In this document: in pieces, positions 35,663 through 43,520 of the stretch
Position numbering within the stretch: position 1 is the first letter of the stretch
Layout of the letters: each line of letters begins with the position of its first letter
NCBI RefSeq assembly: GCF_009177065.1
Contig: NZ_WEZF01000005.1
Location: forward strand, 1-64,000
DNA length: 64,000 nt
Reading direction: 5' to 3'
DNA from: Tautonia marina
Lineage (GTDB): Bacteria; Planctomycetota; Planctomycetia; Isosphaerales; Isosphaeraceae
Notes under the pieces: model-generated
Database searches by the model: none
What the model saw: the letters and a program-made list of their open reading frames with translations, nothing else
What the model was told of the DNA's origin: nothing
Made by a program: the position numbers and the translations under genes

Positions 35663-38600
35663 TCAATGGTGATGTTGGAACGCCGCATCGTCAGGGTTGC
35701 CGCCGGCGAGCAGATAGGCCAGCAGGTCGAGGACTTCTTCCTTGTCCAGCGTGTTCAGCAGTCCGCTGGGCATGATGGACACAGGTGACGTGACGCGGTC
35801 ATCGATGGATTGCTTGGCGATTTGCAGTTCTTGGGGTGGGCTTCCGTAGAGCATCGTCAGCGTGGACTCGTCCTCCGAGGCAATGACGCCGATCTGCGTC
35901 GTCCCGTCTTCGAGTGCGACGATCACCTGGCGGTACTCTTCGTCGATATTGCGTGAGGATTCCAGAATCTCCCGCAGCAACGCGCTCGCATCATGCTTGT
36001 ACTTCTCCACCGTGGCATCGATATCGGGACCGACGGAGTGGTTCAAGCCGCCCGCGAGACTCGGCGAACCGGTCGCGTCATCCTTGCCCATTCTGTGGCA
36101 CTGGATGCAGCCGAGCGTGGAGAACAGTTGCTTGCCGGTGTCGAAGCTCCGGTGTTGCGCGACGCGCTTCAGGTCTTCGACGAAGTCACTGTGTTTCCAT
36201 TCGGTGACCTTGAGCTCCTGCTGGGGATTCTTGGCGAGAAACTCCTGGAGGTTGTCGGTGACGTAGAGCATGCCGCGCATCAGGCGATGGTGGCCGGGGA
36301 AGGAGCAGATATAGGGATAAGCCCCTTCCTCAGTCGGCGCTGTGAACTCGATGACCTCCTCCTGGCCGTAGTCGATCAGCTTACTATGCCAGAGGATTTC
36401 CGGACTGTCGGGCACGAAGCCGAGATCGAAGCCCCGAGCGCCGAGATTGATCGCTGCGAGTCCGACCTCGTCGGCCTTGCCCGGATTCAGGAGCATGATG
36501 TTGTGCGGCATGAAGTCGTAGTTGGCGAAGGTGAGCGACACCTTCGTGCCCGGCTTCAGGGTCAATTCCCGCACGTCGTACATCATCTTCTCGGGAACGG
36601 TGGCGATGCGGATCGTTGTCAGTTCGGGCGTCTCGCTGAGGATGCCGGACTCCTGCGACGAAGCGAGCGTCGCCTCAGCAATGATGCCGCCGCGCAGGGT
36701 CTTCTCGACGTTCAGCCAGAAATGCTGCACGGTCTTCGCGGCGATCCGGGCGTGCGGCTCGGGCGAATCCAAGACCATCTCCAGCAGTTCGAAATCCCGC
36801 ACGTTGTGCTGCTGGTGCAGCCAGAGTGCCTCGAGCAAGTGGTGCGCGTCGTCTCTCTTCCTCGGATCGAACTGCTTGATCCATTCCTTCGTCGCGGCGA
36901 TGACTTCCCGGGAATCGCGCTCGCTCAGCTCGATCCGTGTGCGGTGGCGGATGCCATCGACGGGTGACTTCAGATTGTCAAGCAGCGCGGCGATCGGCTG
37001 GCCGTCGATCGGGACGGGTTCCTGGAGCGGCCGGCCGACGGCGGTCATGCGGTAGATTCGGCCGTGTGCGTGATCGCGATTGGGATCGCGCACGTTATGC
37101 TGCATGTGGCCGATGATGACGTTGTGCCAGTCGCTGATGTACAGCGAACCATCAGGGGCGAAGATGGCGTCCGACGGCCGGAAGTTCTTGTCGCCGCTCA
37201 TCAGCAGGCCACGCGACTTGTCCTCGGTCTTCGAGCCGTCGGCATTGATGACCGTGACCGTCAGTTCGTCTCCCGCGGGCTCGCCCCACACGGTCCCGGT
37301 TTCCGGGTTGCGCTCAAGGTCATAATGCTTGATGCCCAGGAAACCGATCACGTTGCAGATCAAGAAGTCTCCCTGCATCGACTCGGGGAAATGTGCGCTG
37401 CTGACGACTTCGTTGGCGGTGACGGGTCGGACTTCTTGCTTCAGCAGCTCGTGCATCTGGAAGCCGTTGCCCTCGGGCCGCACCTGGTACGCCCGGCCGC
37501 CGGTGCCGTCGGTGGCGTAGTGATAACCCCAGGAGTCGAACGAGATGCCGTGCGGGTTCGGCGAGTTCGTGGCGTGCATCGAAATCGTGTACCGCCGCGG
37601 GTCGAAGCGATACATGGCCGACGCCGAAGACTGCAGTGACGGCCCCCAGGGGTGCTCGTGGTTATGGACCATGAAGACGCCGCTCTGCCAGTAGATGCCG
37701 CCGTCGGGTCCGTAGATGAGATTGTTCGCGCCGTGATGCGTGTCGGAAGAGTCGAGCCCCTGCAGCACGTGGGTGCGCACGTCTGCCACGTCGTCCCCGT
37801 CGGTGTCTCGCAGGAACAGCAACTCCGACTGGCACGTGACGAGCACGCCGCCGTTCCAGAACTCGAAGCCGAGCGGATTTTGCACCTTCGCGAACTCCGT
37901 CACGCGATCCGCCACGTTGTCGCCGTCGTCGTCGTGAAGGATAATCAGCGCATCATTCATCTCTTTGAGCGGCTCCCACTTCGGATAGGTCGGCCACACG
38001 GCGGCCCAGAGCCGGCCTCGCGTATCGAACTGCAGCTGCACAGGATTGACGAGCTGCGGGAAGCGGGCTTCGTCGGCGAACAGGTTCACCTCGAATCCCT
38101 CGGCCACCGCCATGTGCTCGAGCCCCTCTTCGCCGCTGATGTACTTCAGCGAACCTTCCTTCACGGCGCTGGAACTCTCGCTGCCGCCGCCGACGTTCGA
38201 GACGACAGGAACCGGCCTGGGCACGTTGCTGTCGTCGACCTGCTTGTCGTCGCCGGCGGCCCGAGCCCACACGACCTCATCGCGGTTGGCCGTCATCACA
38301 TCGAGCATCACGAGCTCGGGCTGGAGCACCTGGGCGTTCGTCTGGCCGTCGACGAATGCCAGCGTCGAGCGGCCGCCCCAGATGTCGTTCCCGTCGGAAG
38401 CATGGTAGCGGTTCCACCAGTGCATACTCTTGTCGAGCACGGCCTGACGCAACGCATCCGGCGAGTTCGAACTGCTGACCGGCCTGCCGAGCAACTCCCC
38501 GGCGATCACCTCGGCGAGCTGCCGGTTGCCCTCCTCGGAAAGATGCACGCCGTTGATCGTGAGCGGATCCGTCGAGTTCTCGTACAACTCCAGCGACGGA

Positions 38601-40780
38601 TGGAACAGATCCACGAATGCAACCCCCGCCTCCGACGCCGCGGCTTCCGTAGCTCTCGTGTAAGCGGCGAGTCGCACGTTGTGGACTCGGCCGTCGGGCA
38701 AGTTGGGATTGCCCGTATCCTCGAACGCGATCGGGCTGAAGAGTACGATCCGCGGAACGTCCGCGCCGTTCGGCTTCGCGCCGCGTGTCCTCTTGACGAA
38801 TTCGAGCAACTGCTCCCTGTAGTCTTCCGGTTTGGCGTCGAACGACTCGTTGTAGCCGAAGAACGCGAACACGACGGTCGGCTTCACATGCTGAAGATAC
38901 GCGGTCATCGACATCTGCCCGGCGCTGCGCGGGTAGTTGTTCGGGCGATCGCCGCTGGTGCTCATGTTGCGGAAGCGGACGTGCCGGCCGACGAGTTGCG
39001 ATTGCAACAGGGTCTCCAGCCAGCCGTCGTGCTGCATCCGATCCGCCAGACCGTTGCCGAGAATCGCGACGACATCCCCTTGCTGGAACGCAAACGGCAG
39101 CGTATCGCGATAATCGGCGGGCACTTCGGCCAGCGCGGTGTCGGGCGGCGATTGGGCCGGCTGCCTCCCGTCCGTGGCGCCACGCTGTGCCAAGCTCGGT
39201 CCGCCGGCGACGGGCATCCCCGGTTTCCCATCGTAAGTGAGATAAGTCAGCTTGCCGCTATCACGGATGTCAATCTCCATCGCTTGCGGGGCCGCGATGC
39301 CCGCCGCGCGGAAGACCTCGTCGCGCTCCGCGTCCAGCAGCGTGATCGTGAAGCCGTCCAGCCGGTTCTCGAACCCGCTGCGGTTCCAGACGCCGATCCG
39401 ATCAATCTCGACCGATCGACCGAGATCAAGCTCCCACCACGGGTCCTTCTCGCCGTCATTCGAGGTGTGGGTCTGTCCTTGCTTGCGGTAGTCGGGATCC
39501 TTGTTGCCGTCGATCGCCCTCGACGCCAAGCCGCCGGCTCCCGTACTCGACTGCGTCGCCTTGCCTCCCGTACCGACATTCTTGCCGGCGTTGATCACTT
39601 CCACTTCAGCGAGCGTGAGGATGCGATTGTCGCCCGGCAGTTCGATGCGTACAAAGCGTGCGGGCTTGCCTGTGGCCAGTGTCGCAGCGGCCGATCCGTT
39701 CAGCTTTGTCGTTCCATCCTCCTTGCGATTGCCTATCTTTGGTGCGGCCGCGTTGGGCATCTGTGTCTTGTGGTTCGCCGGAATCGGGCTCTCGAATCCT
39801 TCGTAGGCTTCCGGCTTGATCCCGCGCGCGTGGCTGCCGTTGCCGAAGCTGTTCGGCTCGAACGGCCCGACAAGGGCGACGTTCGCATCGGGCTTGATCT
39901 CATGTTCCAGCCCCAGCGCCCAGAAACATCCGTTGATCAGCATCCGACGATAGCCGTCATTCAGCAGATCTTCCGACGCGCCGTAGAGCGACGTGAAGAC
40001 TCTTCCCGCTTTCCCTGACTTGCTCTTGTACGATCGCGTCCACTCGGAAGGCATCGGCGGCTTGGTTGTATCGGCCGGAGAGTCGGGCGTCATGCCGTGA
40101 AGCGGCTGCGCCATGGTGAGGATCTCACCATCCGTCGGCTTGCCGACGTAACCCCCGGCCTGCACCCACACGTCTTCCACGCCGCGCAAAATCGGATGAG
40201 TCTGCTTGCCGTCGATGATCGTGATGCGAGTGCTCTGCCGATGATTGCCGCCGTAATGTCCGACCCAGGTCTGGCCCAGTACCTGATGCCCAAAGCCGAG
40301 TTCGTAGTCTTCGCCTTTATAGTCGAAGGAGTACTTGCCGAACGGGTCGGTCGCCTCCATCCTGAACGCATGAGTCGCCGTGCGCAGCCCGACCACCGGC
40401 CCGCCTCGATTGAGATAATCATCGAAGTGCCGCATCTGCTCGCGGGGAAAGTCCTGGAACCGGAGGAACACGACAGCCAGATCCGCCGTGTCCAGCGCCT
40501 CCAGCCCCGGCATGTTCGAGTTGCCGGGGACGATCTCGCCCGATTCCTCGTCGACATCGAACAGCACGGTACATTTGAAGCCATGATGCTTCGCGAGAAT
40601 TCGCGCCAGCGCCGGCAGCGTCTCCTCGGACCGATACTCGTGATCGCCCGCAAGCAGCACGATGTGCTTGCCCGCGCCCGCGCCGCTCGCCCCCTCGTAA
40701 ACAACTCCCTGAGCCTTCGCCGGCGCCGCAGTCATTGCCACGAGCAAGAGCGCTGCGATCATGAAATTTCTGCCAGGCAT
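35663..40780 (-). CDS. Giant PVC-type protein: ThuA, discoidin, SGNH-like, sorbosone-dehydrogenase-like, cupredoxin, cytochrome c
   Basis: 1705 aa, exported (IAALLLVAMTAAPAKA). Domains in order: ThuA-like (residues about 25-300, HIVLLAGDHEYRSEETL); F5/8-type discoidin (about 380-510, WWELDLGRSVEIDRIGVWN); SGNH-like with degenerate motifs (about 560-770); a PVC dehydrogenase-type propeller (about 880-1240, AEGFEVNLFADEARFPQLVN); HEAT-like helices; a type-1 copper cupredoxin (about 1400-1515, FMPHNIMLLNPGK, then ICSFPGHHRLMRGM giving the Cys, His and Met ligands); cytochrome c (C1558-I-Q-C-H) to the end. The likely job is periplasmic sugar oxidation coupled to electron transfer. ATG 40780 is chosen after AGGAAAG. 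Its 3' end lies in the mobile zone. Confidence 0.93.
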   Translation of the reverse strand: MPGRNFMIAALLLVAMTAAPAKAQGVVYEGASGAGAGKHIVLLAGDHEYRSEETLPALARILAKHHGFKCTVLFDVDEESGEIVPGNSNMPGLEALDTADLAVVFLRFQDFPREQMRHFDDYLNRGGPVVGLRTATHAFRMEATDPFGKYSFDYKGEDYELGFGHQVLGQTWVGHYGGNHRQSTRITIIDGKQTHPILRGVEDVWVQAGGYVGKPTDGEILTMAQPLHGMTPDSPADTTKPPMPSEWTRSYKSKSGKAGRVFTSLYGASEDLLNDGYRRMLINGCFWALGLEHEIKPDANVALVGPFEPNSFGNGSHARGIKPEAYEGFESPIPANHKTQMPNAAAPKIGNRKEDGTTKLNGSAAATLATGKPARFVRIELPGDNRILTLAEVEVINAGKNVGTGGKATQSSTGAGGLASRAIDGNKDPDYRKQGQTHTSNDGEKDPWWELDLGRSVEIDRIGVWNRSGFENRLDGFTITLLDAERDEVFRAAGIAAPQAMEIDIRDSGKLTYLTYDGKPGMPVAGGPSLAQRGATDGRQPAQSPPDTALAEVPADYRDTLPFAFQQGDVVAILGNGLADRMQHDGWLETLLQSQLVGRHVRFRNMSTSGDRPNNYPRSAGQMSMTAYLQHVKPTVVFAFFGYNESFDAKPEDYREQLLEFVKRTRGAKPNGADVPRIVLFSPIAFEDTGNPNLPDGRVHNVRLAAYTRATEAAASEAGVAFVDLFHPSLELYENSTDPLTINGVHLSEEGNRQLAEVIAGELLGRPVSSSNSPDALRQAVLDKSMHWWNRYHASDGNDIWGGRSTLAFVDGQTNAQVLQPELVMLDVMTANRDEVVWARAAGDDKQVDDSNVPRPVPVVSNVGGGSESSSAVKEGSLKYISGEEGLEHMAVAEGFEVNLFADEARFPQLVNPVQLQFDTRGRLWAAVWPTYPKWEPLKEMNDALIILHDDDGDNVADRVTEFAKVQNPLGFEFWNGGVLVTCQSELLFLRDTDGDDVADVRTHVLQGLDSSDTHHGANNLIYGPDGGIYWQSGVFMVHNHEHPWGPSLQSSASAMYRFDPRRYTISMHATNSPNPHGISFDSWGYHYATDGTGGRAYQVRPEGNGFQMHELLKQEVRPVTANEVVSSAHFPESMQGDFLICNVIGFLGIKHYDLERNPETGTVWGEPAGDELTVTVINADGSKTEDKSRGLLMSGDKNFRPSDAIFAPDGSLYISDWHNVIIGHMQHNVRDPNRDHAHGRIYRMTAVGRPLQEPVPIDGQPIAALLDNLKSPVDGIRHRTRIELSERDSREVIAATKEWIKQFDPRKRDDAHHLLEALWLHQQHNVRDFELLEMVLDSPEPHARIAAKTVQHFWLNVEKTLRGGIIAEATLASSQESGILSETPELTTIRIATVPEKMMYDVRELTLKPGTKVSLTFANYDFMPHNIMLLNPGKADEVGLAAINLGARGFDLGFVPDSPEILWHSKLIDYGQEEVIEFTAPTEEGAYPYICSFPGHHRLMRGMLYVTDNLQEFLAKNPQQELKVTEWKHSDFVEDLKRVAQHRSFDTGKQLFSTLGCIQCHRMGKDDATGSPSLAGGLNHSVGPDIDATVEKYKHDASALLREILESSRNIDEEYRQVIVALEDGTTQIGVIASEDESTLTMLYGSPPQELQIAKQSIDDRVTSPVSIMPSGLLNTLDKEEVLDLLAYLLAGGNPDDAAFQHHH

Positions 40781-41222
40781 CAGCTTTCCTCTGTTTCGTT
40801 CCAGGGCCTCGTGAACGCGGAGCGGACTGGCGTAATTGTGGGTCATCTGAGCCCTCGGTCAGGTTTGTGAATCGGATCGTGACCCGCAGCATCGGTGAGG
40901 GACGGTTCCACCCGGTTCCTGGACACCGCGTCCGTTCACGGATCCCCGTCTCCCGGGCGATGCCCTTGTTGTAACACGGACACTCCTGTTGGCCAACGAT
41001 GCGGCCGAGATGCAACCTTCAGAAGGGAAGGAGTCACCGCATGCCCGAAGTCGACTTTGCCGACTCCCAGCTTCCGCCTGATGAGCTGGCGACCTCTTGA
41101 CCTTCAGGTTGTCAGGTTCTTGCGATGTGGGTCGCCCCGATTGGAGCTCCCGGTGATGGGAAACACATCGGCGTTCGGGCTCACGCCTCGGAACGGGAAA
41201 TATGCACGCGAAGCGCTCCGGA
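40781..41222. other. Gene-poor junction with a possible Tn3 transposase scrap
   Basis: Between the giant gene start and the kinase remnant. On the minus strand at about 41180-41310 a frame reads DHVSPIEWDHVLLYGQYAID, which resembles the C-terminal end of Tn3-family transposases (L/H-x-S-P-x-x-W-x-H-V/I-x-L-x-G-x-Y). No inverted repeat was found, and the match is short. The remainder shows nothing. The kinase TPR region is cut here. Confidence 0.35.
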
Positions 41223-42943
41223 TCAGGCTTCGGTCGATGGCGTATTGGCCGTAGAGGAGCACGTGGTCCCACTCGATGGGGCTGACGTGATCGACGGGGA
41301 GAGGTCGATCCCCTCGACCCCCGGCCCGCATCCGCCCGCGACCCGCTCGCGTTTGTGGAGTTCGAGGGCGCGAAGGCAATGCCGCTCAGCCTTGTCCTTC
41401 TCGGCGAGGCCGAGGTACGTGTTGCTGAGGGTGTGATGCAGAGCAGCTTCCACGAGGGGTTGACCCTCAAAGCGTGTCCACACCTGTTCCGCTGCGCGAT
41501 CGAGCACTGTGCGTAACTTGATGTCCCGATCGGGTTCGAGATTGGGATCAGCCAGAGCGAGAAGATCCTCATTGATGAAGTCGTTGACGGCCTGGGCAAT
41601 CGCCGCCTCGTTCCGGGCGCGTTCGGCTTCCCGCTCGGCGGTGGCCTCGGCCCGCTGGGCGCGGAGGCGGGCACGCTGCTCATCCTCAAACCGGGATTGG
41701 GCGAGTTGCTCGGCCGCCCGGGCATCGTGCTCGGCCCGGGTGGCGCGAACGGCCTGCCAGGCGGTGCCGACGAGGCCGACGATCAGCGAGAAGAGGACCG
41801 TAGCGGTCGCGGCGAGGGCGGGGCGGTTGCGGCGGGCGAAGATGCGGAAGCGGTAGCCGGGTGTGTGAGGACGGGCGGCGATGGGCTCGTCGTTCAGGTA
41901 GCGCTCGATGTCGGCGGCGAGGCCGTTGGCCGTCTCGTAGCGGCGGGAGCGGTCCTTCTCAAGCGCCTTCATCGCAATCCAGTCCAGCTCACCGAGCAGC
42001 AGCGGGCCGAGGCGGCTCGGCTCGATCGAACGGTCGGCGGCCGCGGCGGGGAGCGACGCGATGGCGCGGAGCCGGGTGCTGGGGCGGGGAGGCTCGTCCT
42101 CCCGGATGATGCGGAGCCGCTCGTGGAAGGAAGCCGAGCGGAACCGCTGACGGTCAAACGGCATCTCGCCGACGAGCAGCTCGTAGAGGACCACGCCCAG
42201 GGAGTAGATGTCGCTGCGCGTGTCGATGTCGAGCTCGTCGAGCCGGGCCTGTTCGGGGCTCATGAACTCGAGCGTGCCGACGACCTGCCCGACCTGCGTG
42301 GCCAGCGTCGACTCCGTCAGCGCCGGGCCGACCGCCTTGGCGATACCGAAGTCGATCACCTTGGGCTCTGCCCGGCCGTCATAGTCGGTGACGAGGATGT
42401 TGCTCGGCTTGAGGTCCCGGTGGATGATCCCCTTCTGGTGGGCATGCTGCACGGCCTTGCAGACGGCGACGAACAGCTCGAGCCGATCCTTGATCGGCAG
42501 GTGACGTGAGTCGCAGTAGGCGTCGATCGGCTCGCCCTGGACCAATTCCATGGCGAAGTAGGGCCGGCCACCCTCGGTGGTCCCCGCGTCGAGCACGCGG
42601 GCGATGCCGGGGTGGTCCATCAGGGCCAGAGCCTGCCGCTCGGCCTCGAAGCGGGCGATAACCTGCTTCGAGTCCATCCCTGGCTTGATGAGCTTCAGGG
42701 CGACCTGCCGACGGACCGGCTCGGACTGCTCGGCCCGGTAGACCGTGCCCATGCCCCCCTCGCCGGCCGGCTCGAGGAGGGTGTAGGCGCCGATCCGGCC
42801 GTCGAACCCGTCGGCGATGCCCGGGGAGGGATCGCCGGTCGTCGCGGCTCGGCGCGGGCGAAGTGCCGCCCCAGTCGCTGGCCCACGCGCTCGAGTTCAT
42901 CGGCCCATTCGAGGACATCCGCGGCAGTCGGTGGTGCAGACAT
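41223..42943 (-). pseudogene. Receptor-type Ser/Thr protein kinase (Pkn2-like), frameshifted and truncated
   Basis: Kinase core on the minus strand: the glycine loop (LLEPAGEGGMGTVYRAEQ), VALKLIKPG, IIHRDLKPSNILV, VIDFGIAKA and FMSPEQA, then one membrane helix (ALAATATVLFSLIVGLVGTAW) and the start of a TPR region. The open frame starts only at ATG 42752, inside the glycine loop. The missing N-terminus (MSAPPTAADVLEWADELERV) lies in another frame starting at 42943; a one-base shift near 42838-42850 is required. The 3' end leaves the kinase/TPR pattern after LRALELHKRERVAG. Family is sure; loss of function, or a sequencing error at the 5' site, is inferred. Confidence 0.8.
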
Positions 42944-43520
42944 GGCTCGGCCTCCGTGTGCGTAACACACTACGGGACCGAGACTTCAACTACAACTGTA
43001 GTATTAAGGAATTCATTGCCTCAGGCACCGGAGGGGATCCGCTGGAGCAATGTCACAACGAAGAGTGGTTCGTCTCGAGGATGCAAAGCAACGATGGCCA
43101 TGACAACTCCCCCAAAGACATTCGGCCTCCAATTTAATTATAAATTGATGATTTTATCATTATTTTCGAAATTCTTTCATTTGTCTTTGCGGGAACGTGC
43201 CTCCTCAACGTTGTGATCCCTTTGAGGATGCTCTCGAACAGAGGCACGTTTACGGAAGCTCACCAGACCGAGGGGCGACGATCCCCTCAGACGCCTCGTC
43301 TGAGATATTCAAGGGAAATCTTGAAAACTCTCAAGCCATCAACAAATTCAGAGAGCCTGTCAGGTCACGGTTGAACCCAGACACAATCAGGCTGTATTAT
43401 GATTGCATTACTCAAGCCGGGTCACCAGGCGAGGTCAAGATTGCAAGCGGCATCAGCGAGGCGGGGCCAGGCACCAGCTCCCTCCAAGGTTTCGCGAACT
43501 CCGGTGTGGTTGCGACATTG
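42944..43520. other. Intergenic region with AT-rich patch and a 10-bp inverted repeat
   Basis: No gene recognised. 43130-43192 is strikingly AT-rich (for example TTAATTATAAATT), unlike the rest of the window, and could hold a promoter for the kinase-WD40 gene. Right after it, AACGTGCCTC (43194-43203) and GAGGCACGTT (43241-43250) form a perfect inverted repeat. An open frame continuous with the kinase gene extends up to GTG 43197, but its sequence looks non-coding. Confidence 0.45.
43194..43250. repeat. Perfect 10-bp inverted repeat, 37-bp spacer
   Basis: Arms AACGTGCCTC and GAGGCACGTT. It may be a leader hairpin or an operator upstream of the kinase-WD40 gene; nothing ties it to a known mobile element. 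Confidence 0.6.

Noticed and set aside
34779-35672. 297-codon plus-strand frame
   Set aside because: Antisense to the IS4/IS701-like remnants and the scrambled fragment; composition typical of a shadow.
37652-40018. 788-codon open frame on the plus strand
   Set aside because: It is antisense to the giant 1705-aa gene, whose domains and ligands are all readable. High GC at third positions of real genes leaves long open antisense frames; its translation has no domain.
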